A stretch of DNA of 64,000 nucleotides from Chrysemys picta bellii. Lineage: Eukaryota > Chordata > Testudines > Emydidae. Below the pieces are notes generated by a model. It did not search any database and was not told the DNA's origin. It worked only from the letters and a program-made list of their open reading frames with translations. Below, in pieces: positions 45,583-56,782 of this stretch. Position 1 is the stretch's first letter; the number at the start of each line of letters is the position of its first letter. Location of the stretch: positions 38,749,583 through 38,813,582 of the forward strand of contig NC_088797.1 in assembly GCF_011386835.1 (NCBI RefSeq), written 5' to 3'. The position numbers and the translations under genes were made by a program.

Positions 45583-46057
45583 TAAGGCTATGTATACACT
45601 AACACTTTTGTCAGTAAAACTTATGTCAGTTAGGGGTGTGAAAAAAACACCTCCCTGACCAACAAGTTTCACTGACAAAAGTGCTAGCATGGACAGTGCT
45701 ATATCGGTGGGAGATGCTCTCCTGCTGACATAGCTATCGCCGCTTGTTGGGGTGGTTTAATTATGCCAGCAGGAGAGCTCTGCCAAGATAGAGCAGCTAT
45801 AGGGGGGACCTTACGTGGCACAGCTGTATCATAGAATATCTGGGTTGGAAGGAACCTCAGGAGATCATCTAGTCCAACCCCCTGCTCAAAGCAGGACCAA
45901 TCCCCAGACAGATTTTTGCCCCAGATCCCTAAGTGGCCCCCCTCAAGGATTGAACTCACAACCCTGGGTTTAACAGGCCAATGCGCAAACCACTGAGCTA
46001 TCTCCAGTATCAGTACAGCTGCGCCGCTGTAAGGACTGTAGTGTAGACATGGCCTTA
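45583..46057. mobile_element. Harbinger/Chompy-like MITE interrupted by a SINE
   Basis: TAAGGCTATGTATACACTA at the left and TAGTGTAGACATGGCCTTA at the right are inverted repeats. TAA-like trinucleotides at the ends fit Harbinger targets, but I cannot prove the duplication. Internal palindromes include CAGTGAAACTT and CTGACAAAAGTGC. A SINE interrupts it at 45831-46004. Confidence 0.7.
45831..46004 (-). mobile_element. tRNA-derived SINE with CR1-like tail
   Basis: On the minus strand it begins with a tRNA-like head: A box GATAGCTCAGTGGTTTG and B box GGGTTGTGAGTTCAATCC at normal spacing. Its body ends GGTTCCTTCCAACCCAGATATTCTAT, the 3' end of CR1, so CR1 machinery probably moved it. It is not a functional tRNA: it lacks a proper acceptor stem pair and a closed cloverleaf 3' half. 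Flanks share only GTATC. Confidence 0.8.
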
Positions 46058-46478
46058 TTAAATGGGATCAGGGAGAGAAAAATAATTAATGGCAGTTTAA
46101 CAACATAAAGCCCCTTCTAATGAACTCACACTGGAATAATTTCTGGTGGAAGGAACTGGCTGTGGCTCTATGCAAAATGGAAGTGGTAGACCGATGAATA
46201 ATGGAGAACTGTTTTAATGACAATAGTATTAGGAGCTCTACCTCAGGTTTTGCCCCTTTGGAGAAAGTGTTCTCTCTCTGCACAATGAATACAATATTTG
46301 AACCGAAGAACAAATGGCAGACCCTCATTAGGGACATGGGCACAAGAACAGGCAACCTATTGTGAGCCATTCTATAACTCTGCATGAGGCTCAGTGCTAC
46401 ATTTACTTTATATTCTTCTTTAGCTTTCATCTCTAATTAGCTTAACTGGATTTGTTATATATGTGTTCTTTGCAATGA

Positions 46479-46509
<31 letters not shown>

Positions 46510-48195
46510 CGTGCGCGTGCATAACTGACCTACGGTCTTCTTCCTATTTCTTTTCATGGACACCAAGCCTTCCCCCATCTAACAGCAGACAACATCTAGC
46601 CATAGACTATTGGAAAGAGGCACCTCTTTGTGCCCCATTCTATTGACCCTACTTTGGAAAAATGGTTGTTAAAGCAGTTTAACTTACTAGCTATAATTTA
46701 GCATATGCAGGTCCAGACACAAGAGAGCACTTAAGTAATGGCTTACGTGCTTTCCTGAATCAGGGCCATATTGCATAAAAGGCAAATTAACATTTCCTGT
46801 TAAACATGGGCTCTGAAATACCACAGCAATTCCTCTCTCCTATTGAGGTCCCCAAACAGGATATTTAAGAATTTGCAAATGCAGTGTTTCTATACTGGCC
46901 CTGTGAAAAATGCTAATAATGAAACAATTAAATGTGTTAGGTAATGCAGCCCCATATTTATTCCACTGCCTGAAGAAAGTCTTGCAGCTAAAGACCTGGC
47001 TTTAACCTTATCTACTGGTGGCATGTGCTTTCACAATCTGTTTGATTTGCAGCCACTGTATATATTAATTCAGTTTCTGACTTTTACTACATATGGTGGA
47101 CATCGCTAAAATGCAAGCCTTTACCTGAGATGCCACTGTATTTCTTAATGCAAGGTGATTCTGACAAATCTCAGAATCTGCTAGTAAATTCTGGACATTT
47201 TAACAGTAAGCTCTGTAACTCTACAACACAGAATGTCTCTCTCATCTCTCATTTCTTATACCAAAATCTCTACGTTCAAATAATAATGAGGCAGCCTGGT
47301 GGAAGAAAGAACATAATACTTTTTTTTACCATGTCCACAGTGAAAAGAATTTTAAAACTTGCATATAAAAGCTATGCAATTTTTATTTCCATGCTTTTAG
47401 CCCTGCTACCTAAGCAAAGGGAGTTGTTTCTTTATCCACCCAAAATAAGTCTGTAGACAAGGGTATACAAGCAATATATTTGCATTTCCCCATCAAGCTA
47501 TAGGTCAAATATGATAAATGTTGCATTTGGGGGGGGGGGGAGGCATTAAAATAATTGTCAGTGAAAACACTCAGTCTGTAAAACTCATATAATTTATTAT
47601 TTCACATTGGAAAATGATTCTTGTTATTCTTTAACTATTTGCTGCCTCATAAGACATTCTTTTCTAACACTACATTTGGCATTTGCTTAAATGTTCATAG
47701 TTTGTTTAATATACTGATTTAATTATTGTATATAGCGTCTAAAATATTAATTGCAACATTCATGGATCCAGGTAGCTACTTAGGAAGATACATTTTCCTG
47801 ACCCTTAGTTTACGGTAACTGTTAATGCATTTTACAGTAGTTGTAATGTTTTATCTACTGTTTTACTGTAAAAGTTGTACTCCTTAAGAAACACAGTTAA
47901 TAATTTTGATCTCCCTTGCATCTATTACAAATTTGAATAATAAAGGTTGTGTTTATAGATCTTCATGAGACGTACTCTGTAATACGAGCATAATTAATAA
48001 GTTAAATAATGTAGCAGAAGTTTACTCTATGGCCTAAAAACCACGCAGAATTGGTTTTCAACTTGGTTTTCTTATCCCACTATACAATTTAACAACAATC
48101 AGAATTTGTTTGATTTCCAGCCAGCATACTGAACTGGTTCACAGATCCAGGATGGAATTTCTGAACAAAATGAGAAAGACGCAGATCACCCCAGA
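46058..48195. other. No gene recognised
   Basis: AT-rich; a GTGTGTGCGTGCGCGTGC microsatellite at 46481-46520 and a G12 run at 47529-47540. The 108-114-codon frames (46086-46430 minus, 47130-47456 plus) show no recognisable domain. Confidence 0.4.
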
Positions 48196-48199
48196 ACAA

Positions 48200-48245
48200 A
48201 CCAATAGCTTGGTGGTTAGGGCACTCACCTGGGAGAGGGTAGACT
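48200..48245 (+). mobile_element. tRNA-head SINE fragment
   Basis: AGCTTGGTGGTTAGGGCACTCACCTGGGAG matches the A-box half of a common turtle tRNA-derived SINE. The B-box half and tail are not recognisable. Confidence 0.5.
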
Positions 48246-49027
48246 ACCTACTGGACCCAATTTTAAGAAGGATTGGATTAATTACATGCCTAGCATTATC
48301 CAATCACCACCATATGTCAACCTTGTAGTTAGTGGTCTAGACAGCTGCATATTGAGTCATAGGTTCCATTATACTTTTAATATATTTTATGTTTCCAGCT
48401 ATACCTACAAAAGTTCATTGTGGCTCAGTCTATTTACCAACAAAGCTTAACATGAGTTCAGTAATATGTTTTAATCAATCATTTCATTTTGCCCTTTGCA
48501 GCTGGAACATCCTACACATCTGCAAAAAGAGGTCATACCCTAGATATATCTTTTGCTTCACAAGCAATATGAAATTTTATCTGCTAATGATTTTCCATTT
48601 TTTCCTCTTAGCATAATTTATGCAAAGCTTTATAATAGGCTGGTTTTTATCCTAACAGTCACAGGCACCTTTTAGTTCCACTCAATATAGCCATGAGGGA
48701 TGCTTGGAACTCTAGGTCTACATGGCAACATCCCTGTGCCACCACCGCTTCACAGGGATTTAAAACATAAAAATAAAATAAGTCTGTTAATGCCTTTAAA
48801 GCCACTGCAAAAAGGCATATTATGATATTCCAACTTTGATGGTTCATGATGTCTCCAATTAAAACTATTTCATCAATTTTGCTATTTCTACCATGTATTC
48901 TGCCCTCTTCCTTCTTTGTGTTTTGAGGGTATTCCAAGCCAGCATTACAGGTGTGAGTGTGAGAGCTCCTCAGTTTGACGTCTTTGTTACAAAGTTCATA
49001 AAAGGTTGACCAGATCAATCATTGACA

Positions 49028-49060
<33 letters not shown>

Positions 49061-51005
49061 AAATAGTAAAAAATATGCAGTCCCACCCGAACAAAAAAGA
49101 TCTCAGTAAGGCTCTGATGAAATTAATAAGAGATGGTTTCTGAATTCATATTATTGCATATTAAAACACATCTCAATCCTCATAAGTTTCTGTGGCACAG
49201 AGTTTTACAAACCACATGATTTCTGCAAATGTCACAGCAAAACCCCTACACAAGATTTTGAAAGTGTCAGAGTAAATATCTAATTTTATCAATTCTATAA
49301 TTTTTAATATAGAGCTGCCAGAACTGTGAGTAAGCACTAAGCAGTATTAGTTTTAGAAACAGACTGTAAGGAACCTTCCACTGCAGAAAAACACTTTTCT
49401 ACTAATAATGCCCCAGCCACTCAACATAGGTCAAGAGCCATAGAGTGCCATATTTTTTCAGACTTCTATTTTATTAAACATTTATTCATGCTCTGTATTT
49501 CAAGTTTTAAGCTGTGTAAATACAGCGTAGAAAAGGTTGATCAAAATACAGACATTCAGTACTTTTTTCTCAGTAAGAACATATATTCATGATGACTAAA
49601 ATATATCAGTAATTTGATATCATATTCTAAAAGGAAGAATTAATCCGGATCCAGTAGAAGTATTTATAAATACTACTAGTGTATGTGGATATCTCTATGG
49701 ACATACATGCACACAGTACACATTTATATAATGTATTTTGAAACCCTAGGAAAATAGCAGTGCTGAGCAAGTCTGGTATTCTGATCTCAAATATTTTTTC
49801 TCATATTCTATTTAATGCACAGCAGAGATTAAACATATTAGGAATTGCATCTCTCTCTAACTCTTGTTGAATTGCAGTAAATTTATGCAGTCTGCTATCC
49901 TAGGAGCACAGGATTTATTTTTGCCATCTAATTATTGGTATGGAGGACTGCAACCTGACAGAGGTAGTTTGATTTGTCAGTCATGGCCAAATAAATGAAT
50001 TCTCTCAGCTCTCTTCTGGACTTTCTGTGCAGGGCTGTTACTATACATATATAATACTTCACTCCCTACAGAAATTCCTCTGAACTGCTGTGAGGTTATT
50101 CTGCCTTCTCATGAAACAAAAAGGGGATCAGATTGCAGAACAGGCTGCATGGTCTTCCTCAGAAGAATGGCAGACTATTAAATCCTGATTGAAGGGGTTT
50201 TGTTTGTTTGTTTGTTTTGTCTTTTTTACTTAATCTATATTAGAAATCTGTTTATTTTCAGTCATGAGGAAGGGAACTTGCAGCAAAAAGGAGGATACTC
50301 ACTAACTGTCTTGATTTGACTAAGACTGTCCTTTTTTTTCTGTCCCATATTCCACTGAGCTGCCTCTTTCCTGGGAGACAGAACTGAGAAGGACCCCTGG
50401 CCTAACATTAGCAGGATTAGCTCTTGTAATTGCCCTTCAGAGGCTGCTTCTCTTACCTGTTCTCCCTGCTCTGTGCCTCCATCCATCAGCACAGAAGGGA
50501 TCCGATACATGGGAAGCAGTTAAAGCTCCTCACAGACCAGCAGGGGGTAGTCACAGCAGGGGGCAAAGAGGAAGGAAAAGAATTCAGAGACCCCAGGGGG
50601 AGAACTTAAAGGAAGAAAGAAGATGAAAATGGAGAACTTGGAAGGGTATTAACCAGAAAGCACACACCACCTTCTGTTGGCTGAAGCCCTAGAGCCTACA
50701 AGTCTTCATTTTATCTGGAAATGTGCTACACTGAATTATTTTCAAATTAATATTAACAGCTACTGGGAGAAGGGAAGAGTTTCCAACCATCCCATTTTCC
50801 CTATTCCCCAGGGATTGTTATTCCAAATAGCGATGTTCCTGCCACTCTTCATAGCTTGGCTCTGTATATTAAATGGGCATAGATTTCCTGTGGGCTCCTC
50901 TCTGTCTGAATAGGGGCTAAGAGGCTATGTCCAATACCCTTTTTTAAAAGAGGATTCCCCTGCTTTTCTTCACTATCCCACAATTATTCTAACATAACTG
51001 GGGAG
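48246..51005. other. No gene recognised
   Basis: AT-rich with a (CT)n(AT)n tract at 49027-49060. A stretch around 49890-50060 has less repetitive composition and could be a conserved noncoding element, but this cannot be judged from one sequence. Confidence 0.35.
50537..50565 (+). promoter_or_regulatory. Two adjacent CTCF-like motifs
   Basis: CCAGCAGGGGGTAG (50538-50551) and ACAGCAGGGGGCAA (just downstream) both fit the CTCF core closely, in the same direction and about 17 bp apart. They lie outside any repeat I recognise. Confidence 0.35.
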
Positions 51006-51010
51006 GAAGG

Positions 51011-51540
51011 ATGACCTTGTAGCTAAAGCACAAGATTTGGAGTCAAACTTCTATTCCTGGCTACACTGGAGACCAGGGGCGGCTCTATGTTTTTTGCCGC
51101 CCCAAGCACGGCAATCAGGCGGCCTTCGGCAGCATGCCTGTGGGCGGTCCCACGGTCCTGCGTGGATTCAGCGGCGTTTCTGCAGGTGATCTGCTGGTCC
51201 TGCGTACCCACCGCCAAACGGCCGCCAAAATCGTGGGACCGGCGGACTTCCTGCAGGCACGCCGCCAAAGGCCGCCTGACTGCCGCCCTCACAGCAATCG
51301 GCAGGCTGCCCCTCCTCGGCTTGCCGCCCCAGGCACGCGCTTACTGCACTGGTGCCTGGAGCCGCCCCTGCTGGAGATTTCCTGTAAGAGTTTGGACAAC
51401 TCAACCTCTCTTTGTATTATTTTCTTTGTCTATCAAATGGGGATATTAACATTTATTTATGTGACATGCAAGAGAGAGGAAAGACTGTAAGGCATTCTTC
51501 CTTAATACCTATAAAGCACCTTGTGAGCCTCATTTTTAAT
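51011..51540 (+). mobile_element. MIR-type SINE, split by a hAT MITE
   Basis: The left part has a tRNA-like head (GACCTTGTAGCTAAAGCACAAG, TTCTATTCCTGGCT). After the hAT insertion the CORE-like part continues with AACTCAACCTCTCTTTG, TATCAAATGGGGATATTAAC and TATAAAGCACCTTGTGAG. The order and phrases are those of the ancient MIR/CORE-SINE family. Confidence 0.75.
51074..51370 (+). mobile_element. hAT MITE inside a MIR (297 bp)
   Basis: Ends CAGGGGCGGCTCTATG and TGGAGCCGCCCCTG are inverted repeats. Flanks CTGGAGAC and CTGGAGAT differ at one of eight positions. The interior is GC-rich with palindromic CCGCCAAACGGCCGCC-like words and no coding potential. Confidence 0.9.
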
Positions 51541-51544
51541 ATAA

Positions 51545-52289
51545 TCAGTCTACACCATGAGACAAAGAGCCTGATTTTCAGAAATTCATGCATGAATAAC
51601 TACATGCAACTATGTGCCTGATCTGCACCTGCAATTACTGGAATTGCATATATAAACAAGAGAGTTGCACATACAAATAGCCAGTTCCGCATCTGATGAG
51701 CAATTTGCATGTGCACATACTGGATTTGCATGTACGCTTCTGAAAACCAACCCAAATAGTCTCATTCATGCCAAAAAAGTGATCCACAAAATATAATATT
51801 CTTCATATCTTTAATTAGCAAAGAGTTTTAACTTTACTGACTCTACAGAGTTTTAAAAACATTAAAAATATTTTTTAATTTAGTAAAGCTGCCACATGAC
51901 ATCAGCCAATGAAGAACTGAATGCAATTACTGAACTGCATTAAGGATTTGAAGGGTTTGTTTGTAGTACTTAGTATGCAAACAGATGTAACCATCTAATT
52001 TTCCAATAAAAATATAGTGAGTATGACATGTTATGACTCTGAAACATGCTTTAATTTTCACCATTATTTGTGATGCAAGTACAGTATTAAGTTGGCCTCA
52101 GAGACCTTTATTATTAAGACATTTCTGAGAGTTATGGTCATGCCTTGGCAAGTAAATTACCTCACCCACCTTGTCTCTCTAATATCCTGGGGCCAACACA
52201 GCTACAAAAACACTGCATACAAAAAAGATTGAGATGAGTCAGTATTAATGAAACGTATACTTTTAAAAGGGAATGTAAAAAATAAAATA
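51545..52289. other. No gene recognised
   Basis: AT-rich sequence without recognisable features. Confidence 0.4.
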
Positions 52290-52291
52290 TA

Positions 52292-52485
52292 CACCTCTAC
52301 CCTGATATAACGCGACCCGATATAACATGAATTTGGATATAACGCGGTAAAGCAGCGCTCCGGGGGGGGGGGGAGGGGGCTGCTCACTTCGGCGGATCAA
52401 AGCAAGTTCAATATAACACGGTTTCACCTATAACGCAGTACGATTTTTTGGCTCCTGAGGACAGCGTTGTATCAGGGTAGAGGTG
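52292..52485 (-). mobile_element. Tigger-like MITE, copy B (194 bp)
   Basis: Ends CACCTCTACCCTGATATAACG and TATCAGGGTAGAGGTG are flanked by TA on both sides. The sequence is the reverse complement of copy A at 11945-12132 throughout, including the AAAAAATC...GCGTTATAGGTGAAACC segment. It contains a G12 run. Confidence 0.88.
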
Positions 52486-52489
52486 TATA

Positions 52490-53736
52490 ATTTAAAATCT
52501 AACTTAGCTATAAAAGTAGTGGTTCCCGGCCAACAGGAGCTGCGGATCCAGCACTCGGGGCGGGGCCAGCATGCAGAGCCCCCATGGCCGCCCCTGCGCC
52601 TAGGAGCCAGCCTTAGCTAGATGCTTTCAGGAGCCATACGTTGTCTGCCTTAGCCCGGCTGCAGGTGACCAACTGGAATTTTAATGGCCCAGTCAGCTGT
52701 GCTGACCAGAGCCGCCAGGGTCCCTTTTCAACCGGGCATGCCGGTCAAAAACTGGACACCTGCCAATCCTAGGTAGTTCCCTAGCAGGGCATAGAGTAGA
52801 CAGTGAGGCACTGCTTAGGTGAGTAAAGATATGCTTGAAGCCTACGGATATGTATCCAAATACATACCCTACACAACTCTCTACTCACTCAAGCTGTGCC
52901 TCTCGATACCTCCCAGCTGCTGACATCTCTCTCCACCACAGAGGAGGATTCTGGTAGTGGAGAAAGTCTCTGGCAGTGGGGAGGCGGGAGGGAAAGACTC
53001 CTGCAGAGGAGAGGCAGTGAGGAAAAGCTCCACCAGCTTCCTGCTGCTGGAATCACCCATTGCTGCAGGGAAAGACTCCAGCAACGTGAAGGCACTGGGG
53101 AAAGGCTCTGCCACCTCCCTGCTGTGGAGCCTTCCCCCACTGCCGGAAAAAAATGGAGCAGCAGGAAAAGGCTCTGGCAGGGGGAAGCAGCAGAGAACTG
53201 CCAGAGCCCTGCCCCAAGGCCTCCCCCACCCTGCTGCAGCCTTTCCCCCCTGCCTCTCCCCTGCCAGAGCCTGAGACATGTAGCTACACACCACAGTGTG
53301 GATGCAGCCTGCTTTTCACTGTGCCATGTAGCTACACATATCTTACATGATGCCTGGCCTGGTGGTGTACTGCAGATGTAGCCTTCTGCTTGACTATATG
53401 ATCTCAGTGGCCATGCAGATCCTTCTACAAAGTCTAGAGTTACTTGGCAACACAATGACAATCTATCTGGTTTCTAAATGGCTTTTCAGAGGGATTTTAG
53501 CTTTTTTTAAAAAAGACTTTTCCCCATCTTCACATATAAAACTCATCCTTTATATCTCGTAATATTTGCTACTCCTGCCACAACATGCTACTGATTTCAT
53601 CTAATGTGACCTGGTACTTTTGGTTAAGGTATTATGTTATTTCTACTTTTCATTAATCACCAAAGATGTCCTGCACTCTAAGTCAGAGTGTGGTGTGTTC
53701 AGTTCTTTAAATTCATAAAGCTGGATATGTAAGAAC
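52490..53736. repeat. Partial repeats, families uncertain
   Basis: 52640-52760 carries GACCAACTGGAATTTTAATGG and CGGTCAAAAACTGGACACC, a fragment related to the piece at 61968. 52775-53340 is a GC-richer block with AAAGACTCC.GCA, GGAAAGGCTCTG and a duplicated CATGTAGCTACACA (about 53277 and 53326), which I recognise as repetitive but cannot place. Long frames on both strands here are compositional. 53340-53736 is unassigned. Confidence 0.4.
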
Positions 53737-55355
53737 TAGGGCTGTCAAGCGATTAAAAACATTAATCACAATTAAGTGCACTGTTAAACAATAATAGAAT
53801 ACCATTTACTTAACTATTTTTGGATTTTTTCTGCGTTTTCAAATATATTGATTTCAATTACAACACAGAATACAAAGTGCAAAGTGCTCACCTTATATTT
53901 ATTTCAGATTACAAATATTTGCACTGTAAAAAACAAAAGAAATAGTATTTTTCAATTCACCTAATACAAGTACTGTAATGCAATCTCTTTCTCGTGTAAG
54001 TTGAACTTACAAACAGAATTATATAAAAAAAAACTGCATTCAAAAACAAAACAATGTAAAACTTTAGAGCCTACAAGTCCACTAAGTCCTACTTCTAGTT
54101 CAGCTAATCGCTAAGACAAACAAGTTTGTTTACATTTACGGGCAATAATGCTGCCCGCTTCTTATTTACAATGTCACCTGAAAGTGAGAACAGGCATTTG
54201 CATGGCACTGTTGTAGCCGGCGTCACAAGATATTTACATGCCAGATGCGTTAAAGATTCATATCACCCTTCATTCTTCAACCATCATTCCAGGGGACATG
54301 CATCTGTGCTGATGATGGGTTCAGACTGACACATGTTCATTTTCATCATCTGAGTCAGATGCCACCGGCATATGGTTGATTTTCTTTTTTGATGGTTCAG
54401 GTTCTGTAGTTTCTGCATCAGAGTGTTGCTCTTTTAAGACTTTTGAAAGCATGCTCGACACCTAATCCCTCTCAGATTTTGGAAGGCACTTCAGATTCTT
54501 AAACCTTGGGTCGAGTGCTGTAGCTATCTTTAGAAATCTCACATTGGTACCTTCTTTGCGTTTTGTCAAATCTACTGTGAAAGTGTTCTTAAAACGAACA
54601 ACATATGCTGGGTCATCATCTGAGACTGCTATAACATTAATTATATGGCAGAATGCAGGTAAAACCGAGCAGGAGACATACAATTCTCCCCCAGGGAGTT
54701 CAGTCACTAGGTAATTTATGCTTTATTTTATTAATGAGCATGGAAGCACGTCCTCTGGAATGGTGGCCGAAGCATGAAGGGGCATACGAATGTTTAGCAT
54801 ATCTGGCATGTAAATATCTTGCAATGCCAGCTACAAAAGTGCCATGCAAAGCCTGTTCGCACTTTCAGGTGACATTGTAAATAAGAATCAGGCAGCATTA
54901 TCTCCCGTAAATGTAAACAAACTAGTTTGTCTTAGCAATTAGCTGAACAAGAAGTAGGACTGAGTGGACTTGTAGGCTCTAAAGTTTTACATTGTTTTGT
55001 TTTTGAGTTCAGTTATGTAAAAACAAAATCTACATTTGTAAGTTGCAGTTTCACAATAAAGAGATCACACTACAGTACTTGTATGAGGTGAATTGAAAAA
55101 ATACTATTTCTTTTGTTTATCATTTTTACAGTGCAAATATTTGTAATAAAAATTAATAAGATAAAGTGAGCACTGTACACTTTGTATTCTGTGTTGTAAT
55201 TGAAATCAATATATTTAAAAATGTAGAAAAACATTCAAAATTATTTAATTAATTTCAATTGGTATTCTATTTTTTAACAGTGTGATTAAAACTGCGATTA
55301 ATCACAATTAACTTTTTTAAGTTAATCGTGTGCATGAATTGACCGCGATTAACAG
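53737..55355 (-). mobile_element. hAT-like element with ~560-bp inverted arms
   Basis: The left end is TAGGGCTGTCAAGCGATTAA. The stretch from about 53745 to 54305 is the imperfect reverse complement of about 54755 to 55320, for example CAAACAAGTTTGTTTACATTTACGGG against CCCGTAAATGTAAACAAACTAG. Between the arms lies a transposase fragment on the minus strand. The right end is degenerate and the TAGGG terminus is lost there. It is a deletion product of a ZBED-like hAT in which each arm is far longer than a normal inverted end. A short end of the same family is at 62660-62752. Confidence 0.8.
54321..54707 (-). pseudogene. Fragment of a ZBED-like hAT transposase
   Basis: The minus-strand frame encodes a C-terminal-core segment with TKRKEGTNVRFLKIATALDPRFKNLK, where ALDPRFK is a conserved hAT/ZBED motif just before the dimerisation domain. 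The frame continues after a single TAG at 54462-54464 into an acidic linker (EQHSDAETTEPEPSKKK, DSDDENEH) and ends at TGA 54321-54323. No zinc finger, catalytic domain or dimerisation end is present. It is trapped between the two inverted arms of the surrounding element. Confidence 0.8.
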
Positions 55356-55611
55356 AAAGCCTTTGCAAGAAATGTAAATTTTCATTTAACATAGGGTTTG
55401 TCTTTATTACTGCATGACAAGCTGGTGTGGTATAGATACACACCCTGGCTTGCTGTGCAGTAACTCACTGTGTAGACAAGCATATAGTGTTGATGGTGGT
55501 GCTTTATTTTTTTAAAGTTCAATCCAATTCTGTAAATTAAAATATGGTTTATACTTTTTCTGAATTATTAAAAACTCCTGGATTGGTTGGTGGCATTTAT
55601 ACTGCTCTAAG

Positions 55612-55958
55612 GTTTCAGAGTGGCAGCCATGTTAGTCTATATCAGCAAAAAGAACGAGAAGTACTTGTGGCACCTTAGAGACTAACAAATTTATTTGGGC
55701 ATAAGCTTTTGTGGGCTAAAACCCACTTCATCGGATGCATGCAGTGGAAAATACAGTAGGAAGATATATATACACACAGAGAACATGAAAAAATCCAAGT
55801 TGGTATGGCAACACCCATTTTTTCATGTTCTCTGTGTATATATATATTTTCCTACTGTATTTTCCACTGCATGTATCCGATGAAGTGGGTTTTAGCCCAC
55901 GAAAGCTTATGCCCAAATAAATTTGTTAGTCTCTAAGGTGCCACAAGTACTCCTGTTC
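55612..55958. mobile_element. Palindromic Penelope-like element copy 3 (347 bp)
   Basis: The left arm GTTTCAGAGTGGCAGCCATG... to GAACATGAAAAAAT is mirrored by TTTTTTCATGTTC... to CAAGTACTCCTGTTC, giving arms of about 150 bp around an 18-bp centre. The left side extends about 38 bp further. Both strands encode nearly the same 62-codon frame, a direct sign of the palindrome. TTTATACTGCTCTAAG flanks both sides (55596-55611 and 55959-55974), a 16-bp duplication. Confidence 0.85.
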
Positions 55959-56082
55959 TTTATACTGCTCTAAGACGCATTCACTTTCCAGAGAAAAATA
56001 CATAAACATTATTTTTATAAAAAAGTGGATGATTATGTAGAATTTGCGAGCTATCCAGAGATTCTCCAGGATCACTCTAAGC

Positions 56083-56774
56083 CATGGGTGGGCAAATTAC
56101 AGCCCAGGGGCCGCATCCAGCCCTTCAGACATTTTAATCTGGCCCTCGAGCTCCTGCCGGGGAGTGGGGTCCCGGGCTTGCCTCGCTCCACATGTCCCAT
56201 GGCTCTGTGTGGCTCCCGGAAGCAGCAGCATGTCCCCCCTCCAGCTCTTACGTGTAGGGGCAGCAAGGGGGCTCCGCACGCTGCACCTGCAGCTCCCACT
56301 TGCTGGCAACCATGGCCAATAGGTGCTGCGGACAGGGTAGCGTGCAGAGATGCCTGGCCACGCCTCTGCGTAGGAGCCAGAGAGGGGACATGCTGCTGCT
56401 TCCAGGAGCTGCTTGAGGTAAGCACCGCCCGGAGCCTGCACCCCTGATCCCATCCAGCACCCCAACCCACTGCTCCAGCCCTGACCCCCTCCTGCCCTCC
56501 AAATCCCTCAGTCCCACTCTCCTGCACCTCAGAGTCCACACTCCCAGCCAGAGCCCTCACTCCCACACTGGCACCCCAACCCCCTGCCCCAGCCCTGAGC
56601 CCCCTCCCACACCCTGAACTCCTAATTTCTGGCCCCACCCCAGAGCCCGCACCCCCAGTCAGAGTCCTCATCACCTCCCGAACCCCAACCCCCAATTTCT
56701 TGAGCATTCACGGCCCACCATACAATTTCTATACCCAGATGTGGCCCTCGGGCCAAAAAGTTTGCCCACTCCTG
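56083..56774 (+). mobile_element. hAT MITE with C-rich core, 692 bp
   Basis: Ends CATGGGTGGGCAAATTACAG and AAAGTTTGCCCACTCCTG are inverted repeats. Both flanks are exactly CTCTAAGC (56075-56082 and 56775-56782). The interior is GC-rich and then C-rich (CCCCAACCCNCTGCCCC units at 56460-56700) without coding capacity. Ends and the GATGTGGCCC motif link it to 14434-15106. The perfect duplication suggests it is the younger of the two. Confidence 0.92.
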
Positions 56775-56782
56775 CTCTAAGC

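Noticed and set aside
45940..46004. tRNA gene candidate on the minus strand with A and B boxes
   Set aside because: It continues straight into a CR1-like SINE body and lacks a paired acceptor stem and 3' half, so it is a SINE head.
52881..53461. Frames of 137-190 codons on the minus strand and 161 on the plus strand
   Set aside because: Serine/leucine/glutamate-rich in all frames because of short GC-rich repeats; all readings are equally open.
56072..56707. 211-codon frame on the minus strand
   Set aside because: It covers the GC-rich interior of the hAT MITE at 56083-56774 and starts and ends with that element; no domain is visible.
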